64,000 bases of DNA, taken from Tigriopus japonicus. Taxonomy: Eukaryota; Arthropoda; Copepoda; Harpacticoida; Harpacticidae. Each line of letters begins with the position of its first letter. The stretch's first letter is position 1. Location of the stretch: assembly GCA_010645155.1 (NCBI GenBank), contig JAAGOF010000064.1:2366612-2430611 (forward strand). Direction: 5' to 3'. Positions 1 through 9,781 of the stretch are shown piece after piece. Both the position numbers and the translations under genes were made by a program. The notes beneath the pieces were generated by a model. That model saw nothing but the letters and a program-made list of their open reading frames with translations, had not been told where the DNA came from and did no database searches.

Positions 1-837
1 TTGTCGGTAATCGATGCAATCCAAAATTATGTTGCGAATGTGGAGAGAGTCACGAACCGTGGCTTTTCCTCTGAGTTATCCTGGCCTTAGACAAATAGGA
101 ATAGGAATGTCCTCTGGATGAATTCAGACGTGAATGAGTGTTCATCATATGACTCCAAAACGCAGGACATTGCCCACAGACTTTCGCATGGGTTGACGAA
201 AAGAAACTGGGAGTCATTCGCAGGAATGTGAAACGTGCATTTCCGATCAAAATCAGAAGACAAACAAATAGACAAATATTTTGCGTTCCACATGATGTTC
301 GTTTTTAACAATAAAAGTGGCCAGTATTTAGAACTGGACGGTCTCTTTTACTGTTCCCATGGACACAAACCGTTCTAAGAAAATTGTTGGTCACAAATTG
401 ACCCCGTTTTTTCAAGGAAAATAAGATTTGTATTCAGATCAGCATGAAATGAGATCCATAATTGCGACGAGTTATGATTTCAACATGTGAAATGTAGCTG
501 GTGGAAACGCCACTTGAAAGTACGAAATGTCTCGTACTATCCAGACAGCATTCGTCTTTCAAAATGGAGAAGCTTGCGAGATCTTGAGACGTTTGAACTT
601 CGATGCGTCGTAGTATTTGAAGACAGTCCGTATTTGAAAATGAAATTTATTGAACGATTTTCGGCTAAATATTATTATCTCTATAGAAACGAAATGTATG
701 TAGATCAACCTTCACAATGACAATGGTATACATATTAGATGTTTTCTTTTTAAAAAGAATCATATCTGACTTTGGTTTGGTTTTTTGCACTTTTCTTACG
801 ACGTTTAGTTAGCAGTGTATTCGATCCAAATTAGCCG
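1..837. other. Intergenic, no gene supported
   Basis: Only short open frames on both strands, none with a recognisable domain. The part near 640-840 probably contains the 3' untranslated region of the minus-strand gene that ends at 838. Confidence 0.4.
646..651 (-). terminator. Candidate poly(A) signal AATAAA
   Basis: TTTATT on the plus strand reads AATAAA on the minus strand, about 190 bp past the stop codon of the four-pass membrane protein gene. Placement fits; cleavage is not shown. Confidence 0.3.
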
Positions 838-1956
838 TTAATCTGGGGGCGGAGCCGAGGGCGTCACAACTGGAGCTTCATTATGCATGCCTTTTTCGGT
901 CTGGGGCAATATCATTGGATAACCTTGTCCTCTATCGTCAGATCCTCCACTTTCCAAGTCTTGAAATTGGGCAGGGCCATTTCCACGTTGGATGATCTCG
1001 CCATTATTTGATTTAGCCACCATAAGGGCCGAAAATACGATGACACAACAATAAGAGTGGAGAACCAAGACAATTCCATAGATGGTAACTAATTCCCAGT
1101 CCTCGATTGACTCCACAATTAAGCCAAGGAAAAACACGAAGATAACTAAAGAGTAGCAGAGCCATGTTATTATGAGACATTGAACCGCCCAGATCACTCC
1201 AGCCAGGAGCATTATCTCCACGGAGAGACAGATGCCAAAGAATACTGCCATGAGTGCTGCGAAGGTCTCTGGAGGCTCCAGCTCTTGAGATTCATCTATG
1301 ACAAGAGAACAATTGGTCAGAAATAATTGGTCATTTCTCAAGTCTCTTTTAAGTAGAAGAATGAGGCTTAAATGAGTGGCAACATTTTAAACAATGCAGG
1401 AGGGCCGAGAGACGGAAGTAATTGACTGACGTCATGTTGAAAGGAGGTAAATTCAAGCATATTTCATGAACTTGGCGCCTGGGTTGTCAGTGGAATAGCG
1501 ATTCAACTCGCTTACTCATTGTCAATGATTCTTTGTGTACACAAGCATATTTGAGGCATCAAAACCTCTAATCTGAAGATTGTACTCAAACTTGGGGGGA
1601 TTTGGCCAAGATTTGAAAGATTGCGGAAAATCAACTCTTATTCTCCTCGACCTGGGCATGTCATCACGCCACCTAGTATCATAACTAATACAATATTGTA
1701 AAATAGTTTGCTCATTGCGATGATATAAAGCCCTTTTATTACCTTCAGTGATGAAGATGCTGGTCTTTGAATTCTCATCCGAGGTTGGAAGCGTCAAGGG
1801 CTCCTCGACAGATTGGTAAAATGGTTTCAGAGTGACAATGAGAGTGATCAAATAAATGACAGATCGAATGGCTACTATGATAAAGATTCCCTGTCTAAGG
1901 TTGAATTTCATGCAACATGTCTGCGGACAGACTATTCCCAAAGTGGAGGTACACAT
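838..1956 (-). CDS. Four-pass membrane protein, two exons
   Basis: Predicted 223-residue protein, complement(join(838..1295, 1743..1956)). The donor at 1742-1741 (CTGAAG|GTAAT) and acceptor at 1297-1296 (GTCATAG|ATGAA) join in phase 1, and the frame stays open across the junction. The N-terminus is cysteine-rich (CPQTCC), suggesting lipidation. The first membrane segment is in exon 1 (about residues 24-44) and three more are in exon 2. The tail is hydrophilic and ends PSAPPPD. The layout (Cys-rich N-terminus, four membrane segments, proline-rich cytosolic tail) resembles LAPTM4-like and arthropod DUF4728-type lysosomal or endosomal proteins. I did not recognise a diagnostic motif, so the family is a suggestion. 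PSAP matches the P(S/T)AP core bound by TSG101. Confidence 0.7.
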
Positions 1957-2589
1957 TGTGATGGTTGATTATGAGAAACTCAAATCAAGTTGGAAATGAA
2001 CAGATCAAAAGTGACATAGCTTTGTTAGTTGTTGAAATACATTGATCTGAAATTAAGACCAAAAGGATCGATGAAAGGCAAAGTATCATCATTTTATGTC
2101 TTTGCTACTTACTCAAGGTTTCAATGAGTGTAGAGAGAGGGACATTCCTCTTACTATGAAGAGGATATGTTGCAATTAAAACCCTCGAAGTTTATGTTAT
2201 GGGTTCTGCTGATCAACTCAGAGAGAACACCATCAAAAAGGGGTGGGGGGATCTTTCACTCAGTGAAGGTGACCAACTCACATTAAAGAAAAGTTAGAAA
2301 AACGCATCAAAGTGCAGAGACTATCACATAAGGTTTATAAACCAAGTGATTGACTAACAACCTTTCAGGCGGATCTTGCTTTAACTCGATCTCGTAAGAA
2401 GGATTGTTCAAACACATTTTCATGTCAAACCAGTTCTCAAGTAGTGCAAAATAATCACCCTGATTTGCGCCTCTGCTTGCTTTGCTTGCTAGAGAATAAA
2501 CATCAATGTGAAAACTAGTAATAATCGATTCGGTGTTATTGCGTGAACGAAATTTAAAGCTCACTCCTCATCAAACTGGGGTGGGGAAA
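1957..2589. other. Divergent intergenic region
   Basis: Lies between the start of the minus-strand membrane protein gene and the start of the plus-strand zinc-finger gene, so it must hold both promoters. No clear TATA box was seen. The minus-strand open frame at 2307-2564 has no recognisable features. Confidence 0.4.
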
Positions 2590-3969
2590 ATGCCCGTAGA
2601 ACTTGATTCCAAATTACAGTCCCAACAGGACGACGCATTTTGGATGAAATTTTGTGGCCTCAGGCCCTACTCATCAGGAAATTCATTTCAACACATATTT
2701 GATGAAATGGAAGTTATCCTTCACAATCTGAAGAATTTAATCCAGGATTGTTTGATACCAACAGATGAAGAGGATATCAAGGGACAGGACAATAATTTTG
2801 ATATGGTTCAAATCGGACAGCAAATCCAATCTCTGTTGGGCCTTAAACCAATTATGAGACTGAAATTGCTGGATCAAATTGAACAGGAACAGCATAAACT
2901 GCTCTACATGAAGTCCAATCAACATGATTTGAAAAATGAAGAATCCGAGAATATCAAATTAAATGACCTCCATGATCAGTTTGATCACGACCTTGATGCT
3001 ACACTGGAAGACGATATCGATGATGAAGAAGATCAAGAAGCATTTTTCAATCTAGATGACGCAACAAAACTTGTGAAGGTTGAATTAGGAACCAATCCAT
3101 TATTTGCTACGAACTCCATTTGGGACGACTCATCAAGTGATCCAAAAAGTACCAGAAAGAAAAGAAATATTCGGAAAACAGCAACTAATTCCAAGAAATC
3201 GACCAAGAAAGAACCGGATGAGATTGAACTCATCCCAAAGAAACGTCCTGGAAGAAAACGGACGAAAAATTTGGATCTTGTGGCGGATCCGGGAAGTTTG
3301 GCATGCGAGGAATGTGGGCGAATATGTCCAAATCGTGGCGCATACCTTCAACATAAGGAAACACATAATAAGACCAAAGACTTCATTTGCAGTCATTGTG
3401 GCAAAGGCTTCAAGAATGATCGATATCTTCAATCCCATATCAGTTACACACACATGGGCAAGACATGGGTGTGTGATTTCTGCGGAAAAGTCTTCAAACA
3501 GCCGTCGTCATGGAGACTTCACAAAGCCCAGAAGCATTCTACGGTTCCTCCTAGAAGACCGCATTGCGAACATTGTGGGAAGACTTTCATGTCAAATACC
3601 ACACTCAAATTTCACCAAGCTGTGGTTCACCAGATTGGAGAATATTTTCAGTGCAATCAATGTGATCGGAAATATGCTGCTCAACTTCTCTTGGATGAGC
3701 ATGTCCGTACACGACACATGGGGGTTAAATATCCTTGTGCCGCTTGTGGGAAGATATTTCACCATCGCCAAACTCTCAAGAGGCATCAGGTGAAAAACAA
3801 ATGTACTCCTCCGGAATCAAATATGGAACATTTAGGGTCAAGTAGAAACTTGGAAGTTGCAGCCCAATCACATTCCAATAACAATGTCAGCCTTAATCTG
3901 CAAGCCCCGATTGAGGATCATTCAGAGCTGAAAAGTCAGTTTGACAACCAAGAATCTCACAAAACCTAA
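2590..3969 (+). CDS. C2H2 zinc-finger protein, six fingers
   Basis: Single open frame of 459 residues from ATG 2590, the first ATG in the frame; the frame is open further upstream without one. The N-terminal half is acidic and probably helical, with no recognised domain. A lysine/arginine-rich stretch (about residues 185-225, including KKRPGRKR, AT-hook or nuclear-signal like) precedes the fingers. Fingers start near residue 239: CEECGR..H..H, CSHCGKGF, CDFCGKVF, CEHCGKTF, CNQCDRKY, and a last one that ends in Cys (C2HC), finishing near residue 404. A likely nuclear DNA-binding transcription factor; target unknown. A damaged partial copy lies directly downstream. An upstream non-coding or short coding exon is possible. 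Confidence 0.85.
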   Translation: MPVELDSKLQSQQDDAFWMKFCGLRPYSSGNSFQHIFDEMEVILHNLKNLIQDCLIPTDEEDIKGQDNNFDMVQIGQQIQSLLGLKPIMRLKLLDQIEQEQHKLLYMKSNQHDLKNEESENIKLNDLHDQFDHDLDATLEDDIDDEEDQEAFFNLDDATKLVKVELGTNPLFATNSIWDDSSSDPKSTRKKRNIRKTATNSKKSTKKEPDEIELIPKKRPGRKRTKNLDLVADPGSLACEECGRICPNRGAYLQHKETHNKTKDFICSHCGKGFKNDRYLQSHISYTHMGKTWVCDFCGKVFKQPSSWRLHKAQKHSTVPPRRPHCEHCGKTFMSNTTLKFHQAVVHQIGEYFQCNQCDRKYAAQLLLDEHVRTRHMGVKYPCAACGKIFHHRQTLKRHQVKNKCTPPESNMEHLGSSRNLEVAAQSHSNNNVSLNLQAPIEDHSELKSQFDNQESHKT

Positions 3970-4500
3970 TGAAGTTAATATAATTCAAATTGGATACGAA
4001 GGTACTACTTCTCTTCTCTTAGGAACACGACATGCACTATGGCAAAAGACTTCTAAAATATGAATAATGAACTTAGTTTAGTGGAGTGTTTTTCAATGAA
4101 ATATCATTAGTCTTTTTGTAGCATAGAGAAGAAAACCCAGAAAACAAGACGCCCATTTCTTGTCAAATAGGGAGGTTCCACCACCCATTTTCATGGCACA
4201 AGTATTTGAAAAAAGGAGATTATGGCTAAATATATAGTTCATCACTGTTGTCATTTGGGCTTCAATCTCAACCCGAGAGTAGCTATAACTAAAGAAGGTA
4301 GCTTCTGCAACTATAATTAAGACAATATTGCTTGATGTACTCTTTGGGGTGTAATTTATTTTCGCATCAGTACACTCAAGATTCTTAATTCGTTCCTATC
4401 ATTAGCCTTGCTGTGCTCAAAAGAATTGGCAATTGTAAACATGAACTACTGTAAATGCAGGTCATAAAAGCGATTAAATTTATGGTTGTGAAACTCTTTG
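3970..4500. other. Spacer between zinc-finger gene and its broken copy
   Basis: AT-rich, no open frame of note. It includes the 3' untranslated region of the zinc-finger gene. No canonical AATAAA was found close to the stop codon. Confidence 0.4.
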
Positions 4501-5040
4501 AGTAGCAAAGTATTGCATGTCGTGGCAGATGTGGATCCGGATAGTTTTGCATGCAAGGAATGTGGTCGATTGTATCCAACTCGTGGAGCTTACATCCAAC
4601 ACATGGAAACGCAATCAAGACCAAAGACTTCACTTGTAATCATTGTGGCAAAGGCTTCAATAATAATCGATATCTCCAATCCCATATCAGCTTTACACAC
4701 ATGGGCAAGACATGGGTATGTCGTCGTTGTGGGAAAGTGTTCAAACAGCCGTCGGCTTTGCGGCTTCACAAAGCTCAAAAGCATTCAATAAATCCTTCCA
4801 AAAGACCCGCTTGTGAACACTGCGGAAAGTCTTTCATGTCAAACATCAACATCAAGTGCAGAACAAAAGTTGTCTTCCTAAATGAAATGCAGAGCATTAA
4901 AAGCCGGATCAAAATTTGATGCTACGGCCCATCTCAACCACATTCCAAAGGGACCTCAAAATTAGTCCTTAAGAACTTATTGAAGCTAAATCTGAACTGA
5001 AAAGTCAATTTGACAACCAAGAATTTAACAAAGCCTGAAG
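4501..5040 (+). pseudogene. Broken tandem copy of the zinc-finger gene
   Basis: Homologous to the zinc-finger gene at 2590-3969, beginning near the codons for residue 225. Finger 1 is in one frame (4501-4610) and fingers 2-4 in another, because one base is missing where the parent reads ACACATAATAAGACC and the copy reads ACGCAATCAAGACC (near 4612). Finger 4 breaks off after MSN, and fingers 5-6 are absent: sequence resumes with the parent's 3' coding tail (ctgaaaagtca, tttgacaaccaagaat) up to about 5040. The N-terminal acidic half is missing. A partial tandem duplication that decayed; no sign that it makes a functional protein. Confidence 0.8.
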
Positions 5041-6194
5041 TTTTATACAAATAAAGATTTAAAGCGGCCATGATCCTTGAAAGTTTTCAATATTATCAAT
5101 CCCATCACAAAGTGATTTGGGATAAAATGTTTCTGAAATATGTATGAGTTTGATTGTAGCCTAGATTTGGAATCTCGTGAACAAAGGAAGACGTAATTTC
5201 TTTCCTTCTATCGTGTGTAAGGATCGCTAAGTCGCCAAATCAAGATCGTTTGGTGAACTTGGTCGGATTTGCTCGGTTCTTAAAGATAGGGTCTGTAGGC
5301 ATCAAACACAGTACTAGATCAATGTGCAAGATATTTGCTATATATTCATACTCGTATATGTACACAAATAATCAGCATTCCACCATTACTCTACGAGGTG
5401 AAATTTTACCAACCCCTTCAATCGGACACACTACCCAGCTCAACAAAATTAGTTTTCAAAGTGTGTATTTAAGCATAGGCGTAAAAGTTATTCTAATCTT
5501 ATTGTAAAACATGTCTCGGCTCGCATTTCTCTTGTTCTCTTGGACATTTGCAGTCACACAAATATTACTCAATTAGTATAAAGGCGTTCGCGTAAAATGC
5601 ATCTACAATCGCTGCCAAGTTTTGTTCTATTTAACACTTGGCAAAACGCCCATTGCCTCTAAACGACTTTATCTGGAAGCCAAAATTTGTCTCCAAACCG
5701 AATCGATCATTGCATTGGGGACCCGCATTATTGACACTCAATTATAGTCATTATCTCTCAAATGGACAAGAGAACACCTGGAAACTTTTTCCGCCAAAGC
5801 ATGAGGAGCTAGTCGTAACATGAGCTTTGATGAGACCGAGTCTTTACTCTGCTTGATTTCGTCATGTGATTGATGAATGACTCATTCTACTTTTGAATGG
5901 TTGGGCCCTTTTCGTTGAAGTCCCCAACCAACCTCCGGGAGCAAACAGTACATACTCTTCAGAAGAACTCGCATGCCTTCCCATCAGCCATACCCTCGCT
6001 CACACATCTGCGCTTCATAGGGCTTGAGCCGATTCCGCAGCAACGAATTCCAAGTCTCAAGCAGAAACTTAGGCGATCGACAGGAATCTCACATGAGAGA
6101 AGTTGTTCAAGAGGCATCAGCCGAGAGGCAAAGACTTCAAGTTCATACAGCTATTGCATCAGATATATAGCTACCGACATCTAAAGACGTCATA
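5041..6194. other. Upstream region of the PDGF/VEGF-like gene
   Basis: No coding feature supported. It carries a candidate TATA box at 5577-5584; the short open frames at 5638-5823 and 5897-6184 show no recognisable features and would be 5' leader or upstream frames if transcription starts near 5610. Confidence 0.4.
5577..5584 (+). promoter_or_regulatory. Candidate TATA box (TATAAAGG)
   Basis: TATAAAGG about 610 bp before the ATG of the PDGF/VEGF-like gene. The motif is good but the leader would be long, and a second TA-rich stretch (gatatata near 6160) lies nearer the ATG. Confidence 0.3.
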
Positions 6195-7202
6195 ATGATA
6201 ACGAATACGTTAATAAGTGCATCAATCCTAATCACAATAGTGCAACATGCTGGCTCACAAATACTAGGCGGGAATAATGTCATGGACATGTGCACAGTGG
6301 AACAACAAAGAAGTATTTTGCCTACGATGTTGGTATGCACAATTCGTGACGAAATTGTCGAATTAGACCTACCCAATGCCACTTACCTTCACGTTTATCC
6401 TCGACATGTCACAGTGCGACGGTGTGGAGGCTCTTGTCACGGCAGATATCATTCATGCTTACCCATTACGACACAATCTAGAACCATCGATGTGCGTCTC
6501 ATACTAAATACAGGAATACCAGGACCCGCCCCTTCAGAGTGTGCCAAGGCCGAAGTTGAAGACCACACTTCATGTGGGTGTTCGTGCAAGACCACAGCCG
6601 ACGATTGTGCCCCGGGACTGCAGATCTTCAGTCCAAATGAATGCCGTTGCCTTTGTGCCAACTCAAATGCCCGAAGTGACTGTCTGGAGAGAGGATGGTA
6701 TTGGAATTCCGCTTTGTGCCAATGCATGTGCCAGAATCCAAGGTCTTTTCCCAGATGCCCGTCTGGCTATCACTTTGACGGTATGAACACGTGCTCGTGT
6801 GTGAATTATAGTGAATATGCCTCGCCTATTCTCGAGGTCTTGGTTTTGATCCTTATTAGTGCCGTAGGCATTACCACGCTAAGTCTAGCCCAATGTTACA
6901 AACATGGGATCGGAATCTTCCACAAGGCAAGCACCAATATCAGAATGAGCCCTTCGCGGGAACGAAATGCTACGGAATTGAGGACCTTGTTTCGAGCACT
7001 GAGTTCGAGCTCACAGCGTGGCCATATTAATTGGTTGGGTTACAGTCATATCAACGAAACGCCTTCTCCATCTCTTACAACAAATAATTCAAATGTGGAC
7101 CTTTTATCATCAGTAACAAGCTCGCCAGAGTCTCCTATTATAAGAAACAAGAAGAAAGTGAAACTAAGCCTAGAGCCTCTCCAGGAGGAAACGGACAAAT
7201 AA
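6195..7202 (+). CDS. PDGF/VEGF-family ligand with C-terminal membrane anchor
   Basis: 335 residues, one exon. A hydrophobic start (about residues 1-21) looks like a signal peptide. Residues about 35-130 form a PDGF/VEGF cystine-knot domain: VCT..., YPRHVTVRRCGGSCHGRYHSC and CGCSC match the family order of knot cysteines. Then come three cysteine repeats of the BR3P/silk type (C-x11-CRCLC, C-x11-CQCMC, C-x12-CSC), as in VEGF-C and arthropod PVFs. About residues 211-233 are strongly hydrophobic (VLVLILISAVGITTLSL) and are followed by a tail of roughly 100 residues rich in Ser and Lys, so the protein is probably membrane-tethered. Compared with VEGF-A, the two inter-chain disulfide cysteines are replaced (PRH-V instead of PSC-V; GGSC instead of GGCC). 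Family members activate receptor tyrosine kinases of the PDGFR/VEGFR type; in arthropods these guide cell migration and blood-cell behaviour. Confidence 0.85.
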   Translation: MITNTLISASILITIVQHAGSQILGGNNVMDMCTVEQQRSILPTMLVCTIRDEIVELDLPNATYLHVYPRHVTVRRCGGSCHGRYHSCLPITTQSRTIDVRLILNTGIPGPAPSECAKAEVEDHTSCGCSCKTTADDCAPGLQIFSPNECRCLCANSNARSDCLERGWYWNSALCQCMCQNPRSFPRCPSGYHFDGMNTCSCVNYSEYASPILEVLVLILISAVGITTLSLAQCYKHGIGIFHKASTNIRMSPSRERNATELRTLFRALSSSSQRGHINWLGYSHINETPSPSLTTNNSNVDLLSSVTSSPESPIIRNKKKVKLSLEPLQEETDK

Positions 7203-7290
7203 TGATTGACAATTTGATTTTCGCCCTCTTCCGGTGTACCTGTTCATACTGCGTGGTCTATGACCTGTTAAACCTGTTATGCATTCATGT

Positions 7291-7296
7291 TTTATT
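7291..7296 (-). terminator. Candidate poly(A) signal AATAAA
   Basis: Reads AATAAA on the minus strand, 77-82 bp after the stop codon of the small basic protein gene. It falls between two convergent genes, so the two 3' untranslated regions probably abut or overlap. Confidence 0.5.
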
Positions 7297-7372
7297 TATG
7301 TGAATAGACTGCCAACTTTTCAAGTGAAAGAAAACCACATTTTTATATTAGTAAATTCATAACAATATCTAT

Positions 7373-8062
7373 TTAAACATGTGTAATACTTTCAAGATTT
7401 AGGAGTGTTTGCTTGAGGAGTTCCTTATTCCTCAGGATTTGAGTTCTTTCTTCTTCCGAGAGATCATCTTCTCGAAGTGGGTCTGATACGAGATTTTCGG
7501 GTTTCTTTTTGCGATTCTTCTTGTTCTTTCTTCGTCCTTTTTTCCGTCTCCGCTCACTTTTCCTCCTTTCATTCTTCTTTGCGGATGTTCCATTCTCCTT
7601 GTTCCGTTGTCGGCGGTGTTTCCGAACATGCTTCAGCCATTTCCAGAATTTCTTGAACTTTCTCTTCCAGTTGGATTTATGCTTTCTTCTTTTTTGAGTT
7701 TTGGGGCTCAAATTTCGAGCCACCGACTTTCCACGGGTTAAAATATCTTCTTGTAGGGAGAGGAACCCGGACTCAGATTTTCCCTGGCGAACACTAAACA
7801 CGGGTTTTTCAATGTTGGTTGGCACTTGGTCATTTTGCATGTCATGGATCACTTTGGCACATCCGGCAATTTTTCGCAAAAGAGGCCCACGTGCCGCCAG
7901 TTCTGCCAGACTTTTTGCTGATGGCCCTTGATATTGAGTTTGGTTGTGGATGTCATGTCTGGTATCATTCGTTCCACTTACAAAGGACAAGTTAAACCAT
8001 ATCAATATGGAACCAAGGAGCAGGATGATTGATACCCTCTTCGATGTCTTGGCCATCTTCAT
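7373..8062 (-). CDS. Small secreted Lys/Arg-rich protein
   Basis: 229 residues, single exon, no family recognised. A hydrophobic core after a short basic start (VSIILLLGSILIWFNLSFVSG, about residues 10-30) is a convincing signal peptide. The mature protein has one cysteine. From about residue 123 to 195 it is extremely basic, with long runs of Lys and Arg broken by Trp and Asn (KKFWKWLKHVRKHRRQR and similar), then an acidic end (REDDLSEEERTQ) and a Leu-rich C-terminus. The many dibasic sites suggest proprotein cleavage or heparin binding. Also possible: an antimicrobial or a matrix-binding peptide precursor. A TATA box lies about 255 bp upstream. The low-complexity region limits confidence in homology, but start, signal peptide and promoter support a real gene. 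Confidence 0.65.
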   Translation of the reverse strand: MKMAKTSKRVSIILLLGSILIWFNLSFVSGTNDTRHDIHNQTQYQGPSAKSLAELAARGPLLRKIAGCAKVIHDMQNDQVPTNIEKPVFSVRQGKSESGFLSLQEDILTRGKSVARNLSPKTQKRRKHKSNWKRKFKKFWKWLKHVRKHRRQRNKENGTSAKKNERRKSERRRKKGRRKNKKNRKKKPENLVSDPLREDDLSEEERTQILRNKELLKQTLLNLESITHV

Positions 8063-8317
8063 TCAACACTTTTCTCATTGTGACTGAGACTCCGAAAAGC
8101 GGGAGCTCATCTTTTTTGGACTAAATTTTCTTTATCAGTTTATCAGTTGAGAAGATAGATGTTCAGAAAGGGTCAAAACTGTGAAGTGAACTCACTCACT
8201 CCGGAGAATAATTATCAGGATGTCTAGGAAATGGCTAGTGAGTGAGAGCAATTTCTCCCAGATAGGTGTAAAAACTCGAGGCTCAAGAATGATCTGAGTC
8301 GGGGAGGAGCGAAAGCC

Positions 8318-8325
8318 TATTTATA
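8318..8325 (-). promoter_or_regulatory. TATA box (TATAAATA)
   Basis: Reads GACTATAAATAGGC on the minus strand, a near-consensus TATA box. Transcription would start near 8290, giving a leader of about 230 bases (or a leader plus an intron) before ATG 8062. Confidence 0.5.
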
Positions 8326-9781
8326 GTCACGAGCCCAACAATTTGTGGAGCATGCACAATCAATGACATCACCATGTGGGTGATGGTGGGTTTTAAAGGG
8401 AGGCGCTCCTATCCTGGTCCTAATTGGATATCCCCAAAGATAACATTTGGAATTTTCCCAACGGACCTCCTGCTCGGATCACCAATACTGTACTGTTGTA
8501 CCTACGTCTTTCATTTGTCCTTTCCAGAGATTACCCATTGACGTGGGGTAATAAAATACTAGATTAATGGAAAGCACTAAACATAAACTGCCTAAAGTGC
8601 ATGGCCACCTATCTTGGATTGGTTTTTGGTTAGCCAAAATGTTATTTGCTTTTCCCTGGCTCAAACTTTACTATTGTTGCCTACAGGGGATGGGTAGTCA
8701 AGATTTCAATCCAGCTTGTCATAGCTTAGGATAATTTTCCTGAACTAACCTCAGCTTCTTAAAAAACCTTTTTTAGTGAATTATGACATTTGCTTAAGTT
8801 AAAAACTTGAAAACATTGCTAATTGACTCTTCAGGGTCTTGCAGATAAAACCAGACAAAAATCACTGCCATCATTTGAATGGTTCTAGCTTTTAATTGGT
8901 ACATATGAAAACGTTGAAAATCGAATCACGCTCTCACACATTAGTCTTCAGCAAATGATAATTTGTGAAGCTATCAAAGTTTTTAAAGTTAAGCCAATAG
9001 TTATAGAATCAAAGAAGTTTAAAAGACAAACGCGAAGTTTCGTTACATATATGGATTTATGTAAAATAGAACAGCACCTTTAAAGTACGAGAACATTTGC
9101 GACTACTTTGCACTTTTCATTTGCTTGTACATGGTGGGCAACTTAAAATCGAAAAAGGAAAAAAAATATTGGCATTTTAAAGTATTGTCTTCAAACAATA
9201 TGGATAGTGGTGTTACCTTGTAAGGTGATTGATGAGATTCTTTAGCTGCTATCAATAATCTAAAGTGGCTTTCCTCGTTCTGACAATAAATTGCAAAAAA
9301 TTAAAGTTATACATAGACAGCCAAAATAATTCTTGGTTTTATGTTACCCATTCTTCTCAACGGGGAAGGCGAAAAACGCAAATCTTGGAACCGGCAAAGA
9401 TTGATGTGTCAGGGTATGAAGGAACTCAAAACTTTTGAGTTCCTTCATACTTCATGAGTAAAAAGACCGTTTCAAAGTTTCCCTCCCATTTCACTTTCAA
9501 GGGTAGCCATTCTTAGTAATTCATGATTAACTTTGACCCCTCCATAGACTATTCAAATATTTTCAATCTCATTCACAGCCTTTTATAATTTAAATATTCA
9601 ATGAAAAAATATCCGCTCACAAACTATTCATCTTCTTCCAATGTCAAGACAGAATGCAATGTTATCAAGTTCCTCCTCAACTTCTAAGATCTCACTTCCG
9701 ACAACATCTCCGTCGTTCCCTTCCCTTGTTTTGACAGAAATGGGAGGATAACCCTCCAAAGTCCAAAATCTTGATCTCATC
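8326..9781. other. Intergenic, AT-rich
   Basis: Upstream regions of the divergent basic-protein gene (minus) and BORCS5 (plus). No coding frame supported. The only structure seen is the perfect hairpin at 9414-9450. Confidence 0.4.
9414..9450. repeat. Perfect 18-bp inverted repeat with 1-nt spacer
   Basis: GTATGAAGGAACTCAAAA (9414-9431), one C, then its exact reverse complement (9433-9450). It lies about 330 bp upstream of BORCS5. It could be a palindromic protein-binding site, a very tight hairpin, or the core of a decayed foldback element. Confidence 0.8.

Noticed and set aside
2307..2564. Minus-strand frame upstream of the zinc-finger gene
   Set aside because: Overlaps the likely promoter/leader of the zinc-finger gene and has no recognisable content.
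3104..3793. 229-codon plus-strand frame inside the zinc-finger gene
   Set aside because: It is a shadow of the zinc-finger coding sequence; the main frame carries the full set of Cys/His positions.
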